Shown here piece after piece: positions 52,938-61,265 of a stretch of DNA of 64,000 nucleotides (its first letter is position 1; each line of letters opens with the position of its first letter). Source of the DNA: Treponema primitia ZAS-2. Its GTDB lineage: Bacteria; Spirochaetota; Spirochaetia; Treponematales; Breznakiellaceae. Position numbers and translations under genes: made by a program. The stretch spans positions 186,001 through 250,000 of the forward strand of contig NC_015578.1 in the NCBI RefSeq assembly GCF_000214375.1, given 5' to 3'. The notes beneath the pieces were generated by a model. It was not told where the DNA came from. It did no database searches and saw only the letters and a program-made list of their open reading frames with translations.

Positions 52938-53774
52938 ATGATGCGGCATTTTTTCAGTCATAAAACTACTCTCCCCGGCCTGGGACTTGCGGGCATTGCC
53001 CTCATGGGCCTTGCCCTGCTGTCCGGCTGTGATACCCTTTTCGGGGAGCCCGAGGAGAATGTACTCACCAAGATAGAGGACGCCGTGTGGCAGGCCACGG
53101 CGCCGGATATTGGGGTCATCGTGGGGGTCCGGGCCAACGCCGAGGGGCGGACCAACCCCGCAGGGCCGGCCCAGGCGAAGCAAAAGGTCCCCTTTGCGGT
53201 ACGCTTTACGGTTAATGACGAGTATCAGTTTATCCGGTGGCAGGCTTTTCAGGGGGGCGTACTCCTGGCCGCTGATCAGGCGGTATTCGAGAACCCGGCG
53301 GCAGCGGAAACCTGGCTGTCCATTCAGGGGACCGGGAATAGCTTCACCGTCCAGCCCTTGACCCTGGCCCGGCCTAGGGTGGATACCACCAACCTTCCCC
53401 AGGGCGGCTCCCTCAGGGTGGCGCTCAATTATCCTGTCCGGATCTACTTTGCCGGTCCCCTGGCCCCGGACTCACTCATACTGGAGGAGACAGGGAAGCC
53501 TAATTTTACAAACATCAGTATCACAGGAAAACTGTCCTATGGACAGGGGGCCGATGTGGATCTGACGGATCGTTTCAGCGCTGCGTTAGGCGAAAATGAC
53601 AGCTTTCTTGTGCTGACACCCTTGCCTGATAACCCTTTGCCCGGTAACTGTAATGTTACTGTAACCTTGGGTGCGGATATTCAATCGATCCACACAATCG
53701 ATGGGGAAACGTACCGGATTCCCTTGCTAAAACCGGTGACCCTGAATTACGGGGTGCATGATCGGGCTGATTAA
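52938..53774 (+). CDS. short paralogue of the 977-aa lipoprotein
   Basis: A 278-aa lipoprotein (lipobox LLSGC). It aligns end to end with residues about 1-285 of the first operon gene: shared landmarks are EGRTNPAG/AGRTNPEG, QKVPFAVRFTVNDEYQFIRWQAF/QRVPFTVSFIISDEYSFITWQAW, ARPRVDTTNLP/ARPRMVFNNLP, YPVRIYFAGPL/YPVRIWFAEPL and final LNYGVHDRAD/LHYGVGDKPD. All later domains are absent. Either it is a natural single-domain version or an old truncation; its stop falls exactly at the domain border. AGGAAGG precedes the double ATG. The stop overlaps the next gene's ATG (TAATG). Confidence 0.82.
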   Translation: MMRHFFSHKTTLPGLGLAGIALMGLALLSGCDTLFGEPEENVLTKIEDAVWQATAPDIGVIVGVRANAEGRTNPAGPAQAKQKVPFAVRFTVNDEYQFIRWQAFQGGVLLAADQAVFENPAAAETWLSIQGTGNSFTVQPLTLARPRVDTTNLPQGGSLRVALNYPVRIYFAGPLAPDSLILEETGKPNFTNISITGKLSYGQGADVDLTDRFSAALGENDSFLVLTPLPDNPLPGNCNVTVTLGADIQSIHTIDGETYRIPLLKPVTLNYGVHDRAD

Positions 53775-55756
53775 TGCGGCCCCTTAAATATACTAGAGTG
53801 AATGGAGTTATGGCGGATATGAAAAGAAGGTCCCTTAAAAAAATCTGCTTAGTCCTGACCTTCCTGGGAATCCTGGGGAATCTTTCCGCCCTGGACCTGA
53901 GTCTCCGGGGCCGGGGTTTGGGGTTTTTCCCCCTGGGGGATGGCGCAGCCGATTATAGTTTCGGGGGCGGCGGGGAGTTTCTTTTCGATGTGGATTTATC
54001 CCGGCTTTTCCCCAGCTCCCTGGGGCTTGGCTTTACCCTGGACGCCGAAGCGGGGATCAATTCAAGCCCCCTGTCCAGCGGGGAAGGCGAGGATCTCCGG
54101 CTCTATTCCCTGGGGGCCGGGGCGGGGATACACTTCTTTCCCCTTTCCCGGCTGATGGTCCGGGGCGAAGGGGCCGGCGGCTATTACCAGGGCTATTTTC
54201 AGGATGCCACCTCCGGCTCCTGGTGGCTGCGGGCCGGGGGCGAAGCGGGTTTCCGTATTACCCCAAGGCTTATCAGTTCCCTCAGCGCCGGTTACCGTTA
54301 CTACAACGACAAATACGGCGGGACCATGAACTCCGGGATTTATCTGGGCATTACCCTCCAGATAAATCTGGGGACCGGCTCCGGCGGCGGAGCGGACGCA
54401 ACGCTGATCCAGGATGAACCCATTTTCCCCCTCTTCCTTTCCCTTTACCAACAGAACGCCGGGGGAACTCTGCGGATTACCAACCACGAATCGGCGGAAC
54501 TGCGCAATGTCCGGGTAAGTTTCCGCGCCCAGGGCTACAGTTCATCAGAGTTTCTGTGCGGTACCCTGGCCCAGATACCCCGGGGCCGCACAATGGAGCT
54601 GCCCCTCCTGGCGGACTTTTCCCCGGAACTGCTGAACATGACCGAAAACGGCCGTATCCTGGGGGAAGTGGTGGTTCGCTACGAGCTCCTGGGCGCAGAA
54701 CGGAGCGCCCTTACCGGAATAAGCGTCCGGGTTAACAATCGGAACAGTTTCCGCTGGGTGGACCCGGGCGCGTTGGCAGCCTTTGTGTCCCCCACTAGCC
54801 CGGAAATTCTGGAGCTGTCCCGTTATTTATCCGGCATAGCCCGGGTTCACCAACAGACCGCCCTGAATCCAAAAATGCAGTTCGGTATTTATTTTTTTGA
54901 GGGGCTTCGGGAAGCGGGTGTCCGGCTTTCTCTCAACCCGGCAACCCCCTACGCCGGGTACCATACCGGAACGGATTCTCCGATTCAGAAAGATTCGATT
55001 GATTCGATACAATTTCCCCTCCAGACCCTGGCGTTCCGGGGCGGCGATGTGGATGATTTAGGCTTGCTCTATGCGGCGCTTCTGGAATCTGCGGGAATCC
55101 GGGCTGCCCTTATCCCTATGAATAATGATTTTATCACCGCCCTTTCCCTGGGGATTTCCTCAGCCCAGGCAGCTTCCCTTTTCAATGGCACAGATAAACT
55201 GCTCATCATCAACGATGAGGTATGGCTCCCTCTGTCCTTTTCGTACTTTAATAACGGATTTTTCGACAGTTGGACTGCGGCAGCGGACCAACTTACCAGG
55301 GCCTTTAGTAATGGCGAATGGGTGGATATCATCATTCTGGAAAATGCCTGGCCTTCCTATCCCCCGGTAAACCTTCCGCCCCAACAGGTCCGGTTTACCC
55401 CGCCGGTGGAGACGGCGACTATCCGGGAGGCGGAAGCCGTATTGGGCCGCTATATCAGCGCAGAGATTCTTCCCAAAATCGAAGCCCTTAATGCCAGCCT
55501 GCGCAGCGGGGCCACAGGCGCCCTGTATAACCAGTTGGGTCTCCTCTATACCAGGGCGGGGATGCAGAGGGAGGCCCGGACTGCCTATCAGCAGGGGGCG
55601 GATATGAACTATGTCTCGTCCATGCTGAACCTGGGCAATATGGCGATACTGGATAATGATACTGCCCTGGCGGAGCGCTGGTTCCGCCAGGCTTTAAGCC
55701 TTGCCCCGGATAATGCCGCCGCAAAACGGATGCTGGATCAGATGGCGGCAGATTAG
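53774..55756 (+). CDS. exported barrel/transglutaminase-like protein with degenerate active site, plus TPR tail
   Basis: A 660-aa protein with signal peptide (KKICLVLTFLGILGNLSA). Residues about 40-215 have alternating strands with aromatic ends, like an outer-membrane barrel domain. About 225-330 is a beta-sandwich (NVRVSFRAQGY), about 350-540 corresponds to a transglutaminase-like domain, and about 575-655 has two TPR-like units. Compared with the next gene, the catalytic Cys is Val426 (GGDVDDLGLL) and the His is lost (IPMNNDFITAL), so it should be inactive. Start uncertain: ATG 53774 overlaps the preceding stop; ATG 53810 or 53819 (MKRRSLKK) give more typical signal peptides. Confidence 0.78.
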   Translation: MRPLKYTRVNGVMADMKRRSLKKICLVLTFLGILGNLSALDLSLRGRGLGFFPLGDGAADYSFGGGGEFLFDVDLSRLFPSSLGLGFTLDAEAGINSSPLSSGEGEDLRLYSLGAGAGIHFFPLSRLMVRGEGAGGYYQGYFQDATSGSWWLRAGGEAGFRITPRLISSLSAGYRYYNDKYGGTMNSGIYLGITLQINLGTGSGGGADATLIQDEPIFPLFLSLYQQNAGGTLRITNHESAELRNVRVSFRAQGYSSSEFLCGTLAQIPRGRTMELPLLADFSPELLNMTENGRILGEVVVRYELLGAERSALTGISVRVNNRNSFRWVDPGALAAFVSPTSPEILELSRYLSGIARVHQQTALNPKMQFGIYFFEGLREAGVRLSLNPATPYAGYHTGTDSPIQKDSIDSIQFPLQTLAFRGGDVDDLGLLYAALLESAGIRAALIPMNNDFITALSLGISSAQAASLFNGTDKLLIINDEVWLPLSFSYFNNGFFDSWTAAADQLTRAFSNGEWVDIIILENAWPSYPPVNLPPQQVRFTPPVETATIREAEAVLGRYISAEILPKIEALNASLRSGATGALYNQLGLLYTRAGMQREARTAYQQGADMNYVSSMLNLGNMAILDNDTALAERWFRQALSLAPDNAAAKRMLDQMAAD

Positions 55757-55758
55757 CG

Positions 55759-57375
55759 ATGAAAACCAGACCCCTTACAATAGTGTTGCTGTTGGTACTC
55801 CCGGTCTTCCCCCTTTTGGCTGAAGAAGGATCCCGGCCCCGGGAGGACAGCCGGCTGGATTTCCACCTGGTCCCCGGAACCAGTCTGCCCCTGGACAGCC
55901 GGGGGCTCTTCCAGCCGGGCCTTGCGGCGTCCATCGCCCTGGACTGGAGCTTCCTGCCCTTCCTGGGGATCTCCGGCCAGGCGGGGTTTTCCAGCATCCC
56001 CACCAACGCCGAAGATGCGGTCACCCTTATTGAAGGCAGTCTGGGTCCCCTGCTCCGTTGGCGGCTCCTGGACCGGCTCAGCCTGGGACTGCGGGGACAG
56101 GTGGGGCTCTACCAGTTCCAATGGCGGGAATACAGCGATTTCAGGCTGCGCCTGGGGGGAAACCTTTCAGCATCCTTTCACATCTCCCCCTTGATCTCCC
56201 TTACAGCATTTGCCGGCTATACCAGCTACCTCTATCAGCCGGACCCATTCCTGGATTCCATCAACCTGGGCCTGGGGGTTTCCTTCAACCTTTTTGAAAT
56301 TACCCGGAAGCGGACCCGGATACAGGGGGAACAGATCATGCGGAACATGGTCTTCCCCGTATCCTATGCCTGGTACGAAAACAACCCTGTGATAAACATG
56401 AGAATTACTAACCTTGAGCCGAATTCGATTAGCAATGCCAGGGTAAGTTTTTTTCTGGAACGGTATATGTCCCAGCCCACGATAGCGGCGGATATTCCCC
56501 GACTTGCCCCGGGGGAGTCTGCGGACATCACGGTTACCGCCTTGTTCAATGAGACAATGCTGGACCTTACGGAAAACATCAGCGCCAATGCCCGGATCCT
56601 CATCAATTACCAGAGCCTGGGGAGTTTGAAGGAGGCGGCTATTCCGGTCCAGCTCCCCATCTACCACCGGAACGCCATGACCTGGGACGATGACCGGCGG
56701 GCGGCGAGTTTTGTCTCCCCCCGGGACCCGATTGCGCTGCTCTTTTCCCGGCACGTAGGCTCCCTGGTGGAAAGCCGTATGCAGGGGGATTACAACCGGA
56801 ACATCCAGTACGCCCTGGGGCTTTTTGAGGCCCTGAACCTCTACGGCATCTACTACATCATCGATCCTGCAAGTTCCTACGCTGAGCTTTCCGACGATGC
56901 GGGGCAACTAGACAGCCTGAACTATCCCTTTGAAACCCTGTTCTACCACGGGGGGGATTGTGATGATCTTTCGATCCTCTTCTGTTCCCTCATGGAGGTC
57001 CAGGGCATAGACACCGCCTTCATCACTATCCCCGGCCATATCTACATGGCCTTTGATTCGGGGCTGAGCGAAGACGAAGGCCGGCTATCCTCCTTTGCCC
57101 CGGATCTGATCTCCTATGAAGGCCGGGCCTGGGTCCCCCTGGAGATAACCATCCCCGGATCGGGCTTTTCCCAGGCCTGGCGCGTAGGGTCCCGGGAATG
57201 GCAAAACGCCGCCGGTGAAAGGGAGATTTTCCCCCTAAAAGAGGCATGGAGCCTCTACCCCCCGGTAAATGTCCCCGGCGCGGGCAGCCACAACATCCTG
57301 CTCCCCGATGCGGCAGCCATAAACGCCGCATTTGAGGCGTCCCTGGCTAAGGTTAAAAGCCTTCCCAAAAATTAA
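55759..57375 (+). CDS. exported transglutaminase-like protein with intact Cys/His
   Basis: A 538-aa paralogue of the preceding protein. Signal peptide (PLTIVLLLVLPVFPLLA), a strand-rich region (about 25-190) like an outer-membrane barrel part, a beta-sandwich (200-300) and a transglutaminase-like domain (about 310-520). The catalytic Cys401 lies in YHGGDCDDLSILFCSLMEVQG, His427 in IPGHIYMAF, and RAWVPLEIT could give the acidic third residue. Enzymes of this fold cleave or cross-link peptides. Stop-to-start spacing from the preceding gene is 2 nt, with no clear ribosome site, so both are probably made together. Last gene of the operon; about 90 nt follow before the next promoter-bearing gene. 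Confidence 0.8.
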   Translation: MKTRPLTIVLLLVLPVFPLLAEEGSRPREDSRLDFHLVPGTSLPLDSRGLFQPGLAASIALDWSFLPFLGISGQAGFSSIPTNAEDAVTLIEGSLGPLLRWRLLDRLSLGLRGQVGLYQFQWREYSDFRLRLGGNLSASFHISPLISLTAFAGYTSYLYQPDPFLDSINLGLGVSFNLFEITRKRTRIQGEQIMRNMVFPVSYAWYENNPVINMRITNLEPNSISNARVSFFLERYMSQPTIAADIPRLAPGESADITVTALFNETMLDLTENISANARILINYQSLGSLKEAAIPVQLPIYHRNAMTWDDDRRAASFVSPRDPIALLFSRHVGSLVESRMQGDYNRNIQYALGLFEALNLYGIYYIIDPASSYAELSDDAGQLDSLNYPFETLFYHGGDCDDLSILFCSLMEVQGIDTAFITIPGHIYMAFDSGLSEDEGRLSSFAPDLISYEGRAWVPLEITIPGSGFSQAWRVGSREWQNAAGEREIFPLKEAWSLYPPVNVPGAGSHNILLPDAAAINAAFEASLAKVKSLPKN

Positions 57376-57405
57376 TTCAATTTCCCCCTGGCCCCATATT
57401 TAGCT

Positions 57406-57432
57406 TAAATTGCGCTTCATATTCTCCGATAA
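57406..57432 (+). promoter_or_regulatory. sigma-28 (FliA-type) promoter
   Basis: TAAA (57406-57409), 15 nt, TCCGATAA (57425-57432). Spacing and sequence match the flagellar sigma consensus TAAA-N15-GCCGATAA with one mismatch. Starts transcription near 57440, 26 nt before the lipoprotein ATG. Confidence 0.6.
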
Positions 57433-57465
57433 TCTAATGGGATTATAGGAATTCAGGGGATTCAG

Positions 57466-58494
57466 ATGACGTACAAACGAACAGCCGTATTAGTAACTTT
57501 AGGGATTCTCTTGGCCGGCTTCATAGCCGGTTGTGCTACACCGCCGGAACCGGAGCCTGCACCGGCGCCGGCCCCCCGGAGGGATCCGCCGCCGGTTCGG
57601 ATAGCCCAGCCTGCGCCTCCTCCGCCACCGGAGATTCCGATCCGGCCCATAACCCGGGAGATTCTGGATCTGATAAACAAAAGCACCTACGAAATGGGGG
57701 ATCTCCAGTATTATATTTCAGCCCCAATCACCCTGGAACATGGCAAGGGTCTGCAATACGACATAGAAATATACCCTGGCGGGGAAGGGATAATTCAGGA
57801 AACCAATGCCCAGGAAAAGATAATCATACCCAAGGATACCGGCGGGGTTCTGATACCCGATTGGGCAACACGCCCTATGGGGGCGCCCCGGGCACTGAAA
57901 ATCTGTTTTGACGATAACGATGCCCATACCCTGACCTTCCGGGAAAATCCCGCGGATAACCGTTTCTACCTGGCATTCCGGGAAGACCGGGTATACGGGG
58001 AATTTACCGATTATGGCGAAGAGTCCTACAAGTTAAGCCTCAGCAGCGAAATTCCTTACCTGTATGTAAGGGTTGATGAGATTTCAAATACCCAACCAAG
58101 AACTAAGGAACTCAGAGGCCGTTATTTGGGCCCCCGGGAAGCGCCGGCGGAATCCACTGAGCTTCCCTCATACCTAATGGAAGACGCCGAGCTCCCCTCA
58201 TACCTCCAGGAACCGGTTTCAGAACCGGCGCCGGAAATGCTTCCCGAGCAAGTGCCGGCTGCGGTACAGACTCCGGTGGTGGAAACTGCCCCTGTAGCGG
58301 AACCTGTCCCGGCAGCTCAGTCGGCCAGGCGCACTCCGGAGAATCAGAATGCCTCAAATAGGCCCCCCCGACCGCCTACTGCGGTGTCCGCCCCGGCCCC
58401 AGCACCGCCCCGGACTCCGGCGTCAGTTGCACCGGTCCCGGAGCCTGCGGATGAAGATGAGGAGCTGGACCTGGAAGCGCTTCTGGGCATGTAA
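57466..58494 (+). CDS. proline-rich lipoprotein
   Basis: A 342-aa lipoprotein (FIAGC, Cys near residue 23). A Pro/Ala/Glu linker (24-55) leads to a folded part (about 58-225; STYEMGDLQYYISAPITLEHG and AHTLTFRENPADNRFYLAFRED). A second Pro/Ala-rich low-complexity tail (230-325) ends in EDEELDLEALLGM. The tail contains the doubled peptide ELPSYL. AGGGG lies 6 nt before the ATG. The upstream sigma-28-type promoter suggests co-regulation with motility genes. I recognise no known domain; a periplasmic, wall-spanning role is a guess from the linkers. Confidence 0.72.
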   Translation: MTYKRTAVLVTLGILLAGFIAGCATPPEPEPAPAPAPRRDPPPVRIAQPAPPPPPEIPIRPITREILDLINKSTYEMGDLQYYISAPITLEHGKGLQYDIEIYPGGEGIIQETNAQEKIIIPKDTGGVLIPDWATRPMGAPRALKICFDDNDAHTLTFRENPADNRFYLAFREDRVYGEFTDYGEESYKLSLSSEIPYLYVRVDEISNTQPRTKELRGRYLGPREAPAESTELPSYLMEDAELPSYLQEPVSEPAPEMLPEQVPAAVQTPVVETAPVAEPVPAAQSARRTPENQNASNRPPRPPTAVSAPAPAPPRTPASVAPVPEPADEDEELDLEALLGM

Positions 58495-58514
58495 GCTTCC
58501 ATATTACAATTTTT

Positions 58515-58554
58515 GCCCCCATTCCGTTATAATGACGGTAATGGGGGCTTTTTT
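58515..58554 (+). terminator. terminator hairpin with a promoter -10 in its loop
   Basis: Arms GCCCCCATTCCGT and ACGGTAATGGGGGC pair with one bulged base, followed by six T. The loop carries TATAAT (58528-58533). The T-run abuts the ATG of the galactokinase-like gene at 58555, and the GGGGG of the 3' arm is its ribosome site. It ends the lipoprotein transcript and may start the next one near 58540. Confidence 0.75.
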
Positions 58555-59904
58555 ATGACCGGAAGAGAACTGCTTGAAGCGATTCAAGCTGCCAAGGCTA
58601 GGGGTATTTTTGAGGGACTCTACGGGCCCGGCACGGCGGAAACCGCACAGTGCCGTTACGCATCCCTTATCAAGGGGATACTGGATGACGCACCCCAGGG
58701 GTTTCCAGAGGCGGATTTTCCCGAAACTAAGGACGGGCTCCGGGTTTTTACCGCCGCGGGCCGCACTGAGCTGGGGGGCAACCATACAGACCATAACCGG
58801 GGCAAGGTATTCGCCGCCTCCATCCAGATGGATGCTGTTGCCATAGTCGCCCCCAGGAGTGACAAAAGGGTGCTTTTCCGCTCCGGGGGTTTCCCGGATG
58901 TGCAGGTGGATTTGACTGACCTCAGCCCCAGGCCGGAAGAAAAGGGGACCACCGAGGCCCTGGTCCGGGGCATTGCCGCAGAATTGACCCGGCGGGGAAC
59001 GGCGGTGGGGGGCTTCACCGCAAACGCCGCTTCCACGGTGCTTCCCGGTTCGGGGCTTTCATCCTCCGCTGCCGTAGAAGTCCTCTTTGGGCGTATCTTC
59101 GACAATCTCTACGGCGGGGGGAAACGCGCTTCCCTGGAAATTGCCCAGATAGGACAGATTGCGGAGAACAGCTACTTTGGGAAACCCTCAGGGCTTATGG
59201 ACCAGACCGCCTGTGCCTCAGGGGGAGCGGTGGCCATCGACTTTGAGGACCCCGCCAAGCCTAAGGTCAAAGGGGTAAACTTCGACCTGGAATCCCTGGG
59301 CTACGCCCTGGCAGTGACCGATACTCGGGGGAGCCACGCGGACCTGACCCCGGATTATGCGGCTATCCCCGGGGAGATGAAGGCGGTGGCTGCCTTTTTC
59401 GGCAAACAGGTGCTGCGGGAAGTGGATCCCCGGGAAGTCCTGGCTCATGCCCCGGAAATACGGAAGGCCGCCGGTGACCGGGCCCTGCTCCGGGCCTTCC
59501 ACTACTTCAACGAAAACCGCAAGGTAGATGCCATGCTGGCCGCCCTGGAAAAAGCGGTCTCAAGCTCCGGGCCTGAAAAACAGGCTGCCTTCGCCGCTTA
59601 CTTGGACCTGGTCAACCAGTCCGGGGACTCCTCCTGGGAACTGCTGCAAAATGTCTACTCCCCGAAAAATCCCGCAGTCCAGGGGGTTTCTGTAGCCCTG
59701 GCAGTGACCCGGGATTTTCTGGCGGAAAGCGCTTCCATTGGCGCATGCCGGGTCCATGGAGGCGGCTTTGCCGGAACCATCCAGAGCTATATCCCCCTGG
59801 ACCGCCTGGGCGCCTATAAGGCCGTAATGGAGGGGATCTTCGGCGAAGGTTCGGTAACGGTACTGCGGATACGCCCTGTGGGCGCTGCGGAGCTATATTT
59901 CTGA
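58555..59904 (+). CDS. galactokinase-like GHMP kinase
   Basis: ATP-dependent sugar kinase, 449 aa. The galactokinase signature reads GRTELGGNHTDHNRGKV near residue 70, the GHMP ATP loop LPGSGLSSSAAVE near 165, and the third motif CRVHGGGFAGTIQ near 402. Galactokinase itself has GRVNLIGEHTDY, so Asn replaces the usual Glu (GGNHTDH), as in a subgroup found in Firmicutes and spirochaetes; another sugar may be the substrate. The N-terminal 65 residues are longer than in E. coli GalK. ATG 58555 with GGGGG 7 nt upstream; a frame open to 58513 runs through the terminator. No galT or galE nearby. Confidence 0.85.
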   Translation: MTGRELLEAIQAAKARGIFEGLYGPGTAETAQCRYASLIKGILDDAPQGFPEADFPETKDGLRVFTAAGRTELGGNHTDHNRGKVFAASIQMDAVAIVAPRSDKRVLFRSGGFPDVQVDLTDLSPRPEEKGTTEALVRGIAAELTRRGTAVGGFTANAASTVLPGSGLSSSAAVEVLFGRIFDNLYGGGKRASLEIAQIGQIAENSYFGKPSGLMDQTACASGGAVAIDFEDPAKPKVKGVNFDLESLGYALAVTDTRGSHADLTPDYAAIPGEMKAVAAFFGKQVLREVDPREVLAHAPEIRKAAGDRALLRAFHYFNENRKVDAMLAALEKAVSSSGPEKQAAFAAYLDLVNQSGDSSWELLQNVYSPKNPAVQGVSVALAVTRDFLAESASIGACRVHGGGFAGTIQSYIPLDRLGAYKAVMEGIFGEGSVTVLRIRPVGAAELYF

Positions 59905-59957
59905 GCTTGCGCCTCAACCGGGACTGCGCGTGATTCAGGGGGAAATACAGAAAGCCT

Positions 59958-61148
59958 ATGACCTACTTCATCCACGCAGACCTTGACGCCTTTTACGCCT
60001 CGGTGGAACAGCTTGACCATCCCGAATACTGCGGCAAGCCCGTCATCGTGGGTGGCCTTCCCGGGGACCGTCGCAGCGTGGTGTCCACCGCCTCCTACGA
60101 AGCGCGGAAATTCGGTGTCCACTCCGCCATGCCCGTAGCCCAGGCCTACAAACTCTGCCCCCAGGGAATCTACCTGCGGGGCAACATGAAACGCTACCGG
60201 GAAAAATCCGATGAAGTCATGGCTGTTTTTTCTGATTTTACTCCGGATGTCAAGCAGATTTCCATCGATGAGGCCTTTCTGGATATTACAGGCACAGAAA
60301 AACTGTTCGGCCCCCCTGGTCTTATGGCAAAAAAACTGAAAGAGGCGGTCCGCAGCAGGACCGGGCTGACCGTTTCCCTGGGGCTTGCCTCCAACAAGTA
60401 CGTCGCCAAGATCGCCTCGGGCTTGTCGAAACCGGATGGGGTCTCCATTGTCGCGCCCGGGGAGGAGGAACGCTTTATGTCCGCCCTCCCGGTGTCCAAA
60501 ATCTGGGGCGCCGGGAGCAAGACCCAGGAGCAGTTTAAAAAGCGGGGGCTTAAAACCTGCGATGATATACTCAGGCTGAGCCTGGACCAGCTCAAGTCCC
60601 AGTTCGGCGCCGCCTTTGGGCTTTTTTTGCACCGGGCGGTCCGGGGCCAGGCAGCGGCAGCCTTTGAGGATGAGCGGGGGACCCATTCCATGAGCGCCGA
60701 ACGGACCTTCCCCTACGACCTGTACGACGAATTTACGATTGAAACCACCCTTTTTGAAATTTGCGAAACCCTCATGTTCCGCCTTCTGGACCTCAACTGG
60801 CAGAGTCGTACCATTTTTATCAAAATCCGCTACGAGGACTTTTCCACCGAAAGCGCCCAGGAAACCCTGCCACGTCCGGTTTCTACCATAAATGAGCTGT
60901 TTGACCACCTTTCAGCCCTGTTCCGTCGGAAACGCCAAGACGGTCGGGGGGTAAGGCTCATCGGCGCCGGGCTTTCAAACCTGGAAACCGACCACACCCC
61001 CCTCCAGAGGGAACTGTTTGACACAGGGAATGAAAAAGAGCAGGCCCTGGAGAAGTACATCCTGGAAATCAACAAAAAGTTTCCCGGCGCCGCCTTACGA
61101 AAGGGCCGCTCCCTTATGGAGCGGGCATCGAAGCCCGCGGATGAATGA
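59958..61148 (+). CDS. dinB: DNA polymerase IV (DinB)
   Basis: Y-family translesion polymerase, 396 aa, slightly longer than the typical 350-ish. Metal-binding residues are in FIHADLDAFYASVEQ near residue 8 and QISIDEAFLDITG near 102; the steric-gate region is the Phe-Tyr-Ala of the first motif. Little-finger domain from about 245. No beta-clamp motif could be picked with confidence at the C-terminus. No LexA-type box is obvious upstream. It follows the GHMP kinase by 53 nt and may be read from the same transcript. Confidence 0.95.
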   Translation: MTYFIHADLDAFYASVEQLDHPEYCGKPVIVGGLPGDRRSVVSTASYEARKFGVHSAMPVAQAYKLCPQGIYLRGNMKRYREKSDEVMAVFSDFTPDVKQISIDEAFLDITGTEKLFGPPGLMAKKLKEAVRSRTGLTVSLGLASNKYVAKIASGLSKPDGVSIVAPGEEERFMSALPVSKIWGAGSKTQEQFKKRGLKTCDDILRLSLDQLKSQFGAAFGLFLHRAVRGQAAAAFEDERGTHSMSAERTFPYDLYDEFTIETTLFEICETLMFRLLDLNWQSRTIFIKIRYEDFSTESAQETLPRPVSTINELFDHLSALFRRKRQDGRGVRLIGAGLSNLETDHTPLQRELFDTGNEKEQALEKYILEINKKFPGAALRKGRSLMERASKPADE

Positions 61149-61201
61149 ACCCTTAGCTAAACCGGCTAAACAGTGGTTTGCTATTATGTTGGGATATAGT
61201 A

Positions 61202-61230
61202 TTGTCTTATTTCTAGGGCCATGCTATTAT
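61202..61230 (+). promoter_or_regulatory. promoter of the last operon
   Basis: TTGTCT (61202-61207), 17 nt, TGC-TATTAT extended -10 (hexamer 61225-61230). Leader of about 29 nt with AGGAGGT before ATG 61266. Confidence 0.7.
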
Positions 61231-61265
61231 TGTAATTAACATTGTCTAAGTTTAGGAGGTTTTAG

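Noticed and set aside
59814-60908. 364-codon open frame antisense to dinB
   Set aside because: Shadow of a certain gene in G+C-rich DNA.
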